NCBI RefSeq assembly: GCF_038396675.1
Contig: NC_088931.1
Span: forward strand, 7,461,001-7,525,000
Origin: Hydra vulgaris
Taxonomy: Eukaryota; Cnidaria; Hydrozoa; Anthoathecata; Hydridae
Direction: 5' to 3'
Length of the DNA stretch: 64,000 nt
The position numbers and the translations under genes were made by a program. Shown in pieces: positions 1 to 11,410 of this stretch. The first letter of the stretch is position 1; each line of letters opens with the position of its first letter. Under the pieces are notes generated by a model, which was not told the DNA's origin, did no database searches, and was given only the letters and a program-made list of their open reading frames with translations.

Positions 1-35
1 TCCTATGCAAACATTGTCAAATACTTTTGGTGTAC

Positions 36-260
36 TTATGCCAGTTTACACAAAAATCAATTTATGCTTTCAACTTAAGACAGTTTGCACTTGCACCAGT
101 TTATGTAACTGGTTCGCATTTATGCCAATTCGCATTTATGCCAATGTTTGCGTATTTTTTTTGTGCACTTATGGCAATTCGAACTTATGACAATTCGCCA
201 GTGTTTGCAACTGCTTTGCACTTATGCCAGTTCACACTTAAGAAATTCGCAATTATTTAG
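36..260. repeat. Degenerate minisatellite, unit about 15-16 bp
   Basis: The words TTATGCCAATTCGCA and close variants recur about ten times with drift. Short open frames over it are by-products of the repeat. The 261-840 stretch that follows is AT-rich, and nothing coding was seen in it. Confidence 0.6.
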
Positions 261-842
261 TGGCCTCCTTTTTTTTACTAATGCACGTTCCAATATAAGT
301 TTTAAAAGATAAGTTAAAATACAGCAAGCAAAACAAAAAAAAAATTTAATACTATAAGAAAGATCAGTTTAAAGTTAATTCTTCTTAGTTAAAAATTCAA
401 ACTCTTTTCAGGCTACTTGACATGAGTGAACCATCACCGGTGTCTAATAGCGCTGGTGTGTTCATATTGTGTCATTATATGTTACACATATGAAGATGTG
501 GAAAAGAAAAGTCATGTTGCAAATAAAATTAGTTCTTAAATTAGACAGCAAAAATTAAATTAGTGTTAATTAGACAGCAAACTCTAATTAAATTAGCATA
601 TTTTTCAAGAAAGTTAAAAGAATTTAACAAAAACGTCGTATTTCGATCTTTATAAATTTAAGGGAACAAAAGAATAGAATTCATTTTCTATATAACATTT
701 AAATATTCAAAGCATAAATCAAAATTTGATAAGATTAAAAATATTTTAAATATTATAAATAACATGTTTGACGTCTTTTTTTTTTAATTAAGGCTTGGGG
801 CAAAAATACACTTGATTCCGATTCTAATTACAGGTTGCCTTA

Positions 843-1000
843 TTATAATAGCTTAATATGGTTAGATAGCTTAATTGGTTAAGCTATCTTACCATAATAA
901 GCTATTATAAGAGCATCAAACGAAATGTTGAAATCGGGACTGTTGCGCAAAACGAGTTCCGATTCGGCCACCAAGAATCTGAAAAAATTTCATAAGAAGA
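843..1000 (+). mobile_element. Degraded tRNA-derived SINE relic with an inverted 5' part
   Basis: The segment around 905-975 (CAAACGAAAT, then GAGTTCCGATTCGGCCACC) aligns by eye with the better-preserved SINE at 26552-26815 (CAAACGAAAT, GAGTTCAAATCCAGCCACC), including the B-box-like region. The A-box-like part (TAGCTTAATTGGTTAAGCT) lies in an imperfect palindrome, 843-910, with arms of about 32 bp, as if the 5' tRNA-like segment had been copied in inverse orientation. It is not a functional tRNA. Confidence 0.4.
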
Positions 1001-1032
1001 AAAAAAGTACATTTTCCAGAATAATCTGCAAA

Positions 1033-1139
<107 letters not shown>

Positions 1140-1573
1140 GGTTTTTACATCCATTTAAAACAACCATGACATTCATTTAAAACATCGTCCCAATCAATTA
1201 AAACAATTGTGATTTTCAATTAAAACATTTGACGCATGCGCAATCTCAACATTCTCATGCGCAATTCTCAACAGGTTTTATTTATATATTTATTTATTTA
1301 AATTTATTTTTTATTAATATTATATTAGTTTATTTTAATTTCATGGAATTTATTTAAATTTAAATGAATGTCATGTTTGTTTTAAATGGATGCAAATCCA
1401 TATTTTTTTACATATTTTTGTTCACATACTGTATTGGCAAAACAACCGTGAAACTTTAATTAATTAATTGAACGTCAGTTCAATTAAAGCATGCATGATG
1501 ATAATTAAAACAACCGTGATATCCTATTAAAATATTTAGCGCATCTGGATATTAGATTTTCATTAAAACATGC

Positions 1574-1780
1574 AGCGAAATTCTGTTTGCCAAAATACGT
1601 GAAAATTTGCTTTGAGATTAGTCGTTGATCAAAGAAAAGTTCAATCTGAAACTTCATTGTCGCGAAAAACTCAATTTGAATCTTCATGTCGCGAAATTCC
1701 GTTTCCCAAAACATGCGAGATCTTGTTGTAAATCTAGTCGTTGATCAAGGAAAAACTCAATCTGAAGCTTCATCGTTAAC
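1574..1780. repeat. Diverged tandem duplication, period about 117 bp
   Basis: Two copies start GCGAAATTCTGTTTGCC and GCGAAATTCCGTTTCCC. Both continue through TAGTCGTTGATCAA and CAATCTGAA. Several scattered mismatches suggest an old duplication inside the Tc1-like element. Confidence 0.6.
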
Positions 1781-1833
1781 AGGAGCTTAATCGAAACACA
1801 ATACAATCAATTTTAAGAACATACGATCGAACG

Positions 1834-2235
1834 AATTCAACACGTCCTGGTTCTAGAGGTGGCGCTCGTCACGTTATTTATAATGAAGAGATTAGAAGAA
1901 GAATTGAAGAGCTTATAAACGATAACATGTGTAGTTGTTTATAAGCTCTTGTTTAATTTCAATTATAGTTGTCGTTGTACAACGACAGCTATAATTGAAA
2001 TCAAACATGCTTTAAATGTAAATGTATCGATTAAAATTGTCTGGAGATTGGTGACCAATCTTGGATACACATATAAAATTACTCGACCAATTTAAGAAAG
2101 AAGAAACAATAATGATATGAAAAATCTTCGATTTGAATATGTTAGGTGGTATACTTCAGTCTCGCCTATTCATCGCTATCGAAATATTGTTTTTATTGAT
2201 GAAAGTCCATTTAATTTACACATGTTTAATAAAAA
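1834..2235 (+). pseudogene. Tc1-like transposase remnant (DDE_3 type)
   Basis: Translation in shifting frames gives a basic helix-turn-helix-like stretch (about 1840-1930), then a segment with KIVWRLVTNLGYTYK (about 2030-2090), then RYRNIVFIDESPFNLHM (about 2180-2225). The last has the form of the block around the first catalytic Asp of Tc1-family transposases. The blocks carrying the second Asp and the final Asp/Glu are absent. Between the first two blocks, 1909-2006 holds two quasi-palindromes whose arms copy the neighbouring coding sequence in reverse, and these break the frame. Family assignment rests on motif recognition without alignment. Confidence 0.6.
1909..2006. repeat. Two adjacent quasi-palindromes inside transposase remnant
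   Basis: Arms GAGCTTATAAAC (1909-1920 and 1937-1948) form the first. The second has 27-bp arms (1951-1977 and 1980-2006) with two mismatches. One arm of each belongs to the transposase reading sequence; the other is an inverted copy. Confidence 0.85.
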
Positions 2236-2985
2236 TATATATTAAAATAAAACCTTTTTTTTTGAATAATATAGAATGTTGAGATTGCGCATGCGTTTAA
2301 TGTTTTAATTGAAAATCACGATTGTTTTAATTGATTGGCACGATCTTTAAATGAATGTCATGTTTGTTTTAAATGGATGTAAAAACCGGTATATATATTG
2401 TGACAGCGTTAATGCTGTCAGATTATTGATCCTAATATTCGTCATCCTTGCAGCAATAAAACAACTGTTCAAAGTCTATACGCCTTAATTAATTCAAAGA
2501 ATCAAAATATTGCCAGCAGAGTTTGGTTTCTTGTACGCTAAAAATTGGATCTTTTTCATTCTGTTGTACGTACTACTCAACGCCGTTAATGCATGTACTG
2601 GAAAATACGCGAACTTTGCGTTTTTACAAAAAGGTTATGTTTCGCTGTATTTTTTTAGCCCGAATAATTATAAAAAAAAATTTTTTTTTTCTTCTAGCGC
2701 TTTAGTTTGTCTAAAATCAAACAAAGTTAAATTTTTTTTAAATTACTCAAGTTTAGATATAAAATTTTGTTTTATAGTTGATGAACCATATTTCGGTATA
2801 AAATAGTGCTGCTCTCAATGAAGATAAAACATTAAACTGAGAAAACAACTTTTTCAAACAAGTTTTAAGTTATATGTTTAATTTCTAACCAGTCATATGT
2901 CTGTAAACATATTGAAGGTCGAAAAAAATTAGTTATTTCAAGTTTAAATCTGTTTTTTCCATTTTATATGAAAGTTTTTATTAGT

Positions 2986-3396
2986 ATGAGTGTGAAGAAC
3001 ACACAAATTGACATACTCAAGGCATACTTGTCAACTAATTCTGAAACTTGGAAATCTGATGATATGAGTTGTGAAGAAAAATGGGTCCTGATGATGAAAC
3101 ATTTTTGAGAAAAGAGCATTTCAGTAGCAAATTTTGCACTGGTGTTGGAATACATTTTCAGTCTTCCTGGAACTTCAGCTGCTGTGGAAAGGGTGTTTTC
3201 AATGATGAACAATATTTGGTCTCCTGAAAGAGGTTCTTTGCTAGTTTCTACTGTGAAAAATTTGCTTTTTTGTAAGTTAAATATTGATCTCAATTGCTCA
3301 CAGTTCTATGAAAAGATAAAAAATGACCAGTTGTTCCTGAAAAAAGTACACTCTAGTGAAAAATATGACTGGTTTCAAAGCAAAGAAAAGAAATAA
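2986..3396 (+). pseudogene. hAT transposase C-terminal fragment (dimerisation domain)
   Basis: One frame runs from 2986 to 3396 with a single in-frame TGA at 3106-3108. After the stop it contains PGTSAAVERVFSMMNNIW, the hallmark of the hAT C-terminal dimerisation domain, followed by a KNLLFCKLNID-like stretch. The catalytic Asp blocks and BED finger are missing, so this is only the 3' end of a hAT gene. The tail to about 3590 repeats TGTCCTGATTT three times and looks like element 3' non-coding sequence. The minus-strand frame over the region is a shadow. Confidence 0.75.
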
Positions 3397-3822
3397 TTCT
3401 TGTAGTCATTACAAAAATGTAAAATAAAGCTGGTTTTTAATGTTGTATTTTTTCTCATTTTCACTTTTAGTGTGACGAGCTTTTGTCCTGATTTAGACTT
3501 TCTGCTTATTTATATTTGTCCTGATTTGACAGGTTAAAAAAGACATGATGTCCTGATTTTTCCAAAATTTCATATGGTAGCCCAAGACATACGACTAGTT
3601 AGACTTTTAAAGTTAAACCTCTTAAGGTTTATTTAAAAGTCTAACCTCAAAATTCAAACATTACTGTGATGTGAGCCATCCCTATTTTAAAATGCCATAA
3701 AACTATTCAACTAAAATTCCGGCCTTTAAATTACCATAGATAAATATATATATTCTATTTAAATATATATATTTTTTATTTTTTTGTAGAAAATATATAT
3801 ACATAATTTCATACTCCATCGC

Positions 3823-3883
3823 AAAAGATATGTTAAGTTTTAAACAATATATATAGATATTGTTTAAACTTAACATATCTTTT
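3823..3883. repeat. Near-perfect palindrome, arms about 27 bp
   Basis: AAAAGATATGTTAAGTTTTA and its inverted copy flank a short AT spacer, with one base difference between arms. A third partial copy of the arm follows at about 3884-3898. Confidence 0.85.
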
Positions 3884-4012
3884 AAAACTTAACATATCAT
3901 AATGTTTATAAACAAATGGTGCAGACCGGAAAAAAAATATGTTTGTTATCACCGAGAACAAACAAGACAAAAAAAGTTTGAGAACTTGCATTAACGGCGT
4001 TGAGTAGTGTTA

Positions 4013-5007
4013 TGGTAGATTAGGATAATATGAGCACCTTGGTAATATGAGCATATTTTAAGATTTCTTAGATGTTAGCAGTTAAGTTAAAGTTGCTTTG
4101 TATTTTTTGAATCGACTTTATGTGGTGATAACAGAAATCAGTACAATTAGCGTAAATTTATTTGCAGTAATCAGCGGCCATCATTTAATTAAAACGCTGT
4201 TAAATTTTTTGCGTCGTTTAAATATCATTACGCATGAATAAATCTCTGGCGCGAAATTTTAGTGCTAAAATAATGAAATAAATTTTTTCATAAAGAAAAA
4301 TATGTTAGCTAAAAATCCAATCCATTATTGTTTGAAAAACAATGCATAAAAACATTTAGTTTTGACTTTATTAAAAGATGCTATTTTTGTGTACTATGCT
4401 CAAACTACCCAGTGTTTTTCATTAAAATTACCTAGTTTAAAGTCCTAAAATAGCAATGGCTTTAATTGTACTTTGAATAAAAACAAAATATAGTAAAAAA
4501 TGTTAACATTTTAACAATACTTAATATTTTTCTGTGATTTAAATTCAAAATTTCTGAGTTTTTATCGCTCAATGGTTTGAATTAATAAAATTGAATAAAT
4601 AACTAATTTTTTAATTTTGTTTTTGCGGAAAACATAGTAGTATTATTTCAACAAAAAGTAGTTCAAAATTTGATCTTTTAATGATAAGTTTTGTTAATAA
4701 TGAATCATTATGTTCCGAAAATTAGTTCTAATTGTCAGGTTGGTATTTTTTTACTTAATTAGTGTTATTTTTTTGAGCTAAGTTAAAGTGCTTATATTAC
4801 CAAGAGGTCTTGGTAATATGAGCACTTTTACTACTTTTTTAAAACCTCTGTGTTTTTAAGAAAAAATGTCGGGTGCCCAAATATTTATGTGGATCATGAG
4901 TAGGGATCCCTAAAAATTGTTTTTTTGCAAAAATTTCGGATCCAGCATAATTATATTTGAAAATATTCCAATTTTCGCTAAGGTGCTCATATTACCCTAA
5001 TCTACCT
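4013..5007. mobile_element. Non-autonomous DNA transposon, TA target duplication, pogo-like architecture
   Basis: Left end TGGTAGATTAGGATAATATG and right end (inverted) AGGTAGATTAGGGTAATATG differ at two positions over 28 bp and are flanked by TA (4011-4012, 5008-5009). The word TAATATGAGCAC is repeated inside both ends (about 4040-4055 and 4795-4830). No transposase is recognisable in the 995 bp. The architecture matches the coding pogo-like elements at 38525 and 48763, but the terminal word is different. Confidence 0.75.
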
Positions 5008-5305
5008 TAATAGAGGACTTGGATCTCTAAAGATTGTTATAAATAAGTTTGACCTATTAGCATTAAATTCAAAACTAAGAAACCAGAAGTACACCGGATT
5101 CAACAAAGTGATCATACTTTGTTAAAAATGTAGAAGAGAATCATCACAATCTGTGATTTTCCAAGTTTATTTTGACCTCTGACTTCAAACTCATCAACAT
5201 TATCCTTGGATTATCCATAAGTACCTAATTTCCTTATCTTGAACTTGATTTGCAATGTAAACTTTATATATGCAATACCTATGAGTTTTATTTATTATTA
5301 ACTTA

Positions 5306-5545
5306 GGTTCACGGTGGAAAATACTCGTATCGCTATTGTGATGTATGAGAAGGAGTTCAAAAGACTTTCAGATCACAAGCAGATAAATTTGGAAAATACC
5401 AATTTGATAACAAACCTCGTATACAGATGCAATATAACAAAAATATTACTAATCTATGCCTACTAAATATGAGTTTGGCTGATGATATTATCAACATAGT
5501 TCCACCACCTGAATACCATATTTATGTATTTTTAATACTATGTTA
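5306..5545 (+). pseudogene. N-terminal fragment of an amplified unknown protein (same group as 23500-25080)
   Basis: A frame with one stop gives HGGKYSYRYCD, then KTFRSQADKFGKYQF and, near its end, IINIVPPPEYHIYV. I recall the order GGK..C.YC, LRTFxS and a VPPPELH-like block from an uncharacterised protein amplified in cnidarian genomes; its function is unknown to me. An acceptor-like TTATTAACTTAG precedes the segment. The block is isolated and truncated at both ends. The call rests on memory of a family pattern. Confidence 0.4.
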
Positions 5546-6642
5546 GTAAAACTAATAAAAATTTGAATGAATTTCTTGTAAAGAAAACTGTTACCAGGCA
5601 TTAGGTTTCAGCAATTTTTGGTTAGGGTTCCCATATCCCCGTATTATCCCGGAGAGCTTCGGATTTTAAGGTAAGAAATAAGACTCCGGGGGATTTCAGA
5701 ATAAGCATGAAATCTTCTTGAAAGATCTCTTTCTTATGTTAATCTTATTTATCTTATGCATCTGACAAAGATAAATAGATCAAAGGTTACGCAAGTTACG
5801 AACCTTTGACCTATTAGTAGTCCGAATACCAAGAGTTAAAAGCTTTCAGTTAGATAAAACTAAACAGTATTTAGGACCAGGATAAAGACTCAACTTTATT
5901 TGTAAATGAAATATTTTAAGTTAATGAATCATGGTGTTATGACTAACTTTTAACTGTGAAGAAAAACATAAAAAAAGAAATAAATTAACAGCAGAGCCTG
6001 TTAAAAGTATTTTATGTATAGATTATAATTTCAAATCATAATCCTGTCATGAGTTCCATATGTATCAAACAAAGACTTTTTGAAAAAGATAAACTTCAAC
6101 AAAAAGTAAAGTGGGTATCATTCATCTTCCCCTGTTGCTCTTGCTCTGTTCCCACAAATGATTGGTCAATGACAGTGATACTGATAATTGGTACAAATGA
6201 TTAGTAAGATACAAGTAAATAATTAGGACTAATTATTTAATGGACAATTAATGTATGGATTGCAATCATACAGATTTTATATTTTGTAAGTCTTTTAAAA
6301 CGGAATACTTAGATATAAAACAACTTATTCTGTATTTAAAATATACCATTTTAAAATATTTAATTCATCAAAACTCAATAGTTCATAAAATTCTTTTTCA
6401 ATAAGAATATGCGGACTAAACAAGTAATGGGGACTCTCTTTGCATTTACCTTGATTTGTAAAATCTCCTCTTTTCCATTGAATATCATATAGCAACCCTA
6501 TTTTTGGTATTAAGTTGCTTCAAGCTGGAGTAGATAGTTTGTTAAAAATAAGAGTTAACTCAAAAATAAAAAAATAAAAAAGTTACTAGTTGCTATCTTA
6601 TTTGAAAAATAAGTTTGAAAAATCAACATAAAATAAAACGCT
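5546..6642. other. No recognisable gene
   Basis: AT-rich sequence with stops in all frames. A GC-richer stretch at 5630-5720 was noted; no motif, terminal repeat or RNA gene was recognised. Confidence 0.5.
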
Positions 6643-6729
6643 TTAAAGACGCCATTTTTTTAAAGACGCCATTTTTTTAAAGACGCCATTTTTTTAAAGA
6701 CGCCATTTTTTTAAAGACGCCATTTTTTT
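6643..6729. repeat. Tandem repeat, about five copies of an 18-bp unit
   Basis: Unit TTAAAGACGCCATTTTTT repeats without substitutions until the final copy, suggesting a recent expansion. Confidence 0.95.
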
Positions 6730-6998
6730 TGTAGAATTACATAGAAAAGCGTCATTAAAAAGAAGTAAACGTAACAAAACCAAAACTTTCCAGCGGTTTA
6801 TTTATTTTTTTCTGCATTAATTTTTAAAGCTAAAAAAGTTAAATTTTTTATCTTAACTTAAACACCAAAATACCTGAAAATTTTTTTTGATAACTGTCTA
6901 TCTAAACCTAAGCAAATTGCAACCATGTTTTTTTAAAATTTTTTATCTATATAGTTTCATCTAATTATATGGCTTTTATGTAAAACTACCCATTTTTA

Positions 6999-7060
6999 CA
7001 GGACCCAAACATTATGTAACAGGACAAACATTATCTAACAGGACACAAACATTATATAAC
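6999..7060. repeat. Three-copy tandem repeat, unit about 20-21 bp
   Basis: Variants of CAGGACACAAACATTATATA follow each other three times with small differences. Confidence 0.75.
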
Positions 7061-7437
7061 AAATTACAATAAAACAAAATTATGGTCTAATTAAGGTATT
7101 CTCGCTTGAGGCAATTAATTTTTCTAAAAAAAAGTTGAAAATCGCTGGAGCCAACCAGGTATGGCCATAATGTTGGTGGTTTTGATGGGCCTAACTGTGT
7201 CAAAGTTTTAAGATATTTGGACGAGAAGATTCTTCTATTGAAATTGAATCCCTAAGAATTGTTTTTTAAAATTTTAATATTTTTTTGTAAGAAAATTATA
7301 ATATTTAAAGCGCTTGTTATTTTTTAATAATAGATGTTATATTTATATTTTTTTACCAATTTTACGTTTGTTTATTTTATATTGTTAAAGGAAGTGCTTA
7401 TTTTTAAATAAAACTTTATATTTACGGAATTTATCAA

Positions 7438-7477
7438 GGGGCTTGGTGATAAGACATATTTGTCTTCTTCTCGCCCC
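7438..7477 (+). other. LINE 3'-terminal stem-loop, orphan copy
   Basis: GGGGC (7438-7442) pairs with GCCCC (7473-7477). The loop holds TTGGTGATAAGACA and TGTCTTCTTCT, whose AGACA/TGTCT form an inner stem. The same arrangement ends the LINE copies at 18723, 47994, 56189 and 53060 (minus). An A-rich LINE-like tail follows. The LINE body upstream (7060-7437) is not recognisable. Confidence 0.65.
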
Positions 7478-7479
7478 GT

Positions 7480-8636
7480 GAAATTGCTCTAAAAATGCTT
7501 TAATATTGTTATTCACATTTTTTTCGATTTAAACTACTTTTCAATAAAATAATAAAAAAATATCAAACTTTATTTATTGAAGCTTACAAAAACTAAAAGA
7601 GCGTTATTGGTTGAACTAAAACTGGATTCAAAGTCGGTTAAACTAGTTTTAATTTAAACTAATTTTGGTTTTTAGAAAATACAAAACTCGTCTGCTGTGA
7701 CTTTAAAAATGTTCGAAACTAGTAGTGCAGGTGAGAACTATCTTCGTTCTAAAAGAAAAATAGTAAAACAGCAGTTATTGTTGTTAATTAGAAAATTTAT
7801 CACTGAAGACAATACAAGTTATGTCTTAAAATAAAGGTACAAATATATTTTATTTTTTTCTTAGTAACACGAAAAACCGTTTTATATATACAGAATTGAT
7901 AATTTAAAGTTGTAGATAAAATTGCGTTAAAAAGCTATAAAGTGTTCAAATTAAAAAATTTTGTTTCATATATTTAGTACGCTCTACATAGCAACTGGAT
8001 ACATACAGGATGTACACAGGAGAGTTACGAAAAGCTAAACAAAATCCTCCACATTTATAATACAGCTGGTCTATGCAATTTTAGTATTGTACACTTAAAA
8101 CAATGTTTTTTTATGAATATATTTCAAAATAAGTTTCTTATCATATTCTTCAACTATCAGTTATATTTTTTGTATTGCAATTACTTGCTGTACTGTAAGA
8201 CTTTTCAAGGAGTTCTATATAGATGCATATCTACATATGAAAACAGCAAAGTGCTATAAATTAGTTATTGAAAAAAAACAGTTTGTTGAGAGAAAAAACA
8301 CTTCTATTTTAATTTCTTTAAAATACGATAAAACAATAACATTTTGACAAAATTCATAAAAATACACTTCACATAGTCCAGAATAAAAAAACTCGTCACA
8401 TGGTCCGTAAAAGATTTGATTTGTTTATAGATAAAATTTTGAAATTAAAAAATAATCCCAAAATCCATTTTTAAAAAGGCAGGTTCTAGCGAGCGATTTT
8501 TTGAATCTCTCAATCGTTTAAACCCTTATAAATAATATCATATACCAACTTCCAGACACTTTACAAACTTCAAACATTTATATGTTTGTACTTATCTCAA
8601 ATATGTATGCTTTGCAAAATATTGCGAAGATTAGAG
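7480..8636. other. No recognisable gene
   Basis: AT-rich sequence with stops in all frames. No coding or repeat structure was recognised. Confidence 0.5.
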
Positions 8637-9035
8637 CCTGGGAACAAAAAAGCCCTAAGGTTTTAGCCACAACTGCCCTAAACGTAAGAGCAACAGGTTG
8701 ATAAAGTATTTTTATTCATATTAATATATTTATCAATTAATTTTATATATCATACAATAAAATTTTAACATTGAAAAACTATAACTATATAAAGTTTGAA
8801 CCCTCCTCCATTTTTGAGGGGGTTCAAACTTTTTTTTTCCTCCATTTTTGAGGGGGTTAAAAATCTTATAAAATTTTTAAATTTTGAACGATAAGAAATT
8901 ATTGTATGAAATTTAAAACTTATCAATGAATATAAACTTTGTTGAAAACAATAAAAAAATTTATATTTTGTCAACTTGTTGCTCTCACGTTTGGGGCACT
9001 TGCGGTCAAGTTTTTGGATTTTGTTTGTTCCCAGG
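8637..9035. mobile_element. Foldback element with about 75-bp imperfect inverted ends
   Basis: The left arm begins CCTGGGAACAAA and includes ACTGCCCTAAACGTAAGAGC. The right arm is its diverged reverse complement (GCTCTCACGTTTGGGGCACT, ending TTTGTTCCCAGG). The middle has two copies of a CCTCCATTTTTGAGGGGGTT unit (about 8804-8860). No transposase or clear target duplication was seen. A related right arm occurs at 53960-54028. The minus-strand frame crossing it has no recognisable product. Confidence 0.55.
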
Positions 9036-9073
9036 TGCAATTTTTTGCAAAATATCCTTATTTGGTACAAGTA

Positions 9074-9812
9074 GGGTAGAGCGGGGCTAGTTGAGCATTG
9101 GGGCAAGTTTGGCAATTAAAATATCTTAAAAACTACGCATCACATGACAAAACATCTAATAGATGAAAGTTAGGGAATTAGAATGTTAGCACAATGCGCA
9201 AAAAAATATTGTTGGAGAGCAGTTGAGTAAGATACACGGGCACTTTTTCTATTTTTGACTTAAAAAATAAAAAAGTTATTTTTGTTTAGAAGCTTATAAA
9301 TCATCACGTGATGTAAATTTTGAAATGATTTAAGTGTTGATATTTTAAATTATATTTTTAAAGTTAATAATTTTTAAATTGGGCTTCAAAGTTCAATATG
9401 ATTGTATAAAATAATATTTTTATAATTTATGACGCTTTTGTATTATTTAATTTTTTTCTTCTCATATTTACGTCATTAAAGTGTATAAAATAAAAAGTTT
9501 ATAAATTATGCACACGCTTATTGTTGATGAAAGTTTTATTGATGATTCATCCAAGTTTCGTACCATGCATATTCATTCATTTGTTGATTGCTCAACTTCC
9601 CCTACACTATTGCTAAATTTACCCCGCTAAGCAGCTCCGCAATCTTTAGACAATACCTTTTTAAAAAAGCTAATAAGTATACTTTTTTCTTAACAAATTT
9701 TTAGCAGGTTAAATTATCTTTCAAATAGAGAAAAAATTATGTAAATTCGACGCACCTGATTATGAGATCTTTTAGATTCGGTAAAAGTTGCTCAACTAGC
9801 CTTGCTCTACAC
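9074..9812. mobile_element. Non-autonomous DNA transposon, TA target duplication, pogo-like architecture
   Basis: Ends GGGTAGAGCGGGGCTAGTTG and (inverted) GTGTAGAGCAAGGCTAGTTG match at 21 of 24 positions (through GAGCA) and are flanked by TA (9072-9073, 9813-9814). Internal copies of the TTGAGCA / GGGGCAAGTTT words lie near the left end and at about 9590-9635 near the right end. It is 739 bp with no coding sequence. The autonomous partner is not in this window. Confidence 0.75.
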
Positions 9813-9829
9813 TACATAGATATAAATGT

Positions 9830-10096
9830 TTGGAGTTTGTTCCATATCTGGAAGTTCTCAAACATCAAGAAGTGCTGTATCCTCCTCTGAAGAGTATCAA
9901 CAATCTTTATATAATGCCACCTTGCTATGAATATCCCTTTGACAACAAAATGCCCTTCAAATTTTCAAAGAAGAAAAAAATTGGTATAGGAAAACCTGTG
10001 TTTTCAATATTTGTAGAAATTAATTTCCTTTATTTTTATTGCAAGCCTTGTCTTTTTTTAAATATTTATAAGTTTTTGTTGTCATATTTACAATAA
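9830..10096 (+). other. Unrecognised 88-codon open frame in non-coding stretch
   Basis: The frame is AT-driven and ends in a K- and F-rich tail. Its middle reads like ordinary protein (PPCYEYPFDNKMPFKF), so a decayed exon is possible. No domain, splice context or neighbour supports it. Confidence 0.15.
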
Positions 10097-10242
10097 TTAT
10101 GTTTGCATATTTTCATACAATACTAATGCACGATACGTTTTTTAAATACAATGTTTTAAATACAATGTTTATATTTGTGTTAATGTTAATTTTTTATGTC
10201 ATTTTTACAATATTTACATTTGTGCGTTGTTTTTACATTTTA

Positions 10243-10292
10243 AACTAATGTATGCTAATGTATAACTAATGTATGCTGATGTGTAACTAATG
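10243..10292. repeat. Short tandem repeat of an AACTAATGTATG-like unit
   Basis: Four to five imperfect copies of a unit of about 11 bp. Confidence 0.65.
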
Positions 10293-10487
10293 TATAACTT
10301 TAGATAAAGTTTTCAATAATGAACTTTGCAATTTTTATGAGAACTTTGACAATATAAAAACTTATATTTCCTGTGTGTAGGATTGTCTAAAAAGATATTC
10401 AATTAATCAATTTGAAATATTGTATCAAAATTTATATGGAAGTTTTTCGAGCAACTGTTACTACAATTAATTCTAATTCAGTTTCAG

Positions 10488-10740
10488 ATAATTTACATTC
10501 AACAACTTCCCATTCTACAACTCTACATTCAGGACTTATACAATTCTATTCTCTACAGTTCTATACTCTAAATTTCTACAAATCTACATTCTACATTTTT
10601 ACATGCCACCATTCCACATTACAACGTTGTAAATTCTATATCTCTACATTTTACATTTATATTTAATTGCACACCATTCCTCAGCTTAAGATTCAATAAT
10701 ACAGTTATTCTATAGCTCTATACTCTACAATTCTGCAGAA
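10488..10740. repeat. Degenerate simple repeat, TTCTACA-like unit
   Basis: The word (A)TTCTACA(A/T) recurs with drift for about 250 bp. The 84-codon frame across part of it is a by-product. Confidence 0.65.
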
Positions 10741-10953
10741 TAAACTCTTCGGCTAACTATTCATTTAATCATTCACTTATCAATTACGTAATCATTTACC
10801 GTTTACTTTGTCACTTATCACTGGTCATAAATGAAAAATATTAACTTAATCGTATGAAAATGTTTAACAGGATTTTTATAGTCTAAGTTTAATTTTAATT
10901 GTAACAGTCCTATAGCTATATTGTGATAAAATATAGATCTCATAAGTAAATGC

Positions 10954-11008
10954 CAGGACCGACGACAAGGTTTTCGAAGTGGAGTGGCACAATCGTCAAC
11001 TTAAAAAA
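10954..11008. mobile_element. Fragment of a hAT-like MITE end
   Basis: CAGGACCGACGACAAGGTTT followed by TCGAAGTGG resembles the left end of the MITE at 51931 (CATGGCCGACAACACGGGTT, TCAAAGTGG). The opposite end was not found, and it abuts a LINE 3' fragment. Confidence 0.35.
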
Positions 11009-11410
11009 AAAAATTTTGTAACTATTTTATTCTAAAGGAAAGGACCACGATAAGAAACACAAAATTGGTCATTTTCAGTTTGGCAAAATGGCTCTTGGAT
11101 GTTTTTACCAACACAAAGATCATGTTTGTTTTTGAGTTTCAAATTATATAGATTTATAAACACGTTAGATGATATACTTTCTTTACATTTAAACATAAAA
11201 CATAAAATATTCAAAACATTTAGTTCTCTGATATTCAAAACTTTTCATTTCTTTAAGAAGACGTTGAGCTTAAGAAACGATTTGTAAAATTAATTCTGCG
11301 AGTGAGTGTTTCTGATGTCAATAGAGAGATTTAAGTTTGGCTTCGTGAGCGCTTCCCCATATTATATTTGCATAATTTATATGGCATTGAATAAATGAAT
11401 GATATAGTTG
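11009..11410 (-). pseudogene. CR1/Jockey-like LINE, C-terminal RT-distal fragment
   Basis: On the minus strand 11238-11032 translates to a segment ending in EPFCQTENDQFCVSYRGPF. It is close to the plus-strand segments at 57590-57796 (EPFFQTKIGQFCISYRGSF) and 18430-18520 (EPFCQTKFNQFCIGYRAP). Upstream, to 11410, frames with YGEALTKP-like residues match the NYANIIWGS region of the same family. It is the extreme C-terminal tail of LINE ORF2, without the catalytic reverse transcriptase core, and is frame-broken. Confidence 0.7.

Larger units (their letters stand above)
2572..4008. repeat. 22-bp exact inverted repeat bracketing a hAT relic
   Basis: ACTACTCAACGCCGTTAATG (plus CA) at 2572-2593 is found in reverse complement at 3987-4008, ending 4 bp before the TA-flanked element at 4013. 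The interval holds the hAT pseudogene and AT-rich filler. It may mark the ends of a composite element; no target duplication was identified. Confidence 0.5.

Noticed and set aside
2510-2806. 98-codon plus frame with hydrophobic stretches
   Set aside because: Composition follows the AT-rich DNA, with poly-Phe from T runs; no domain or context.
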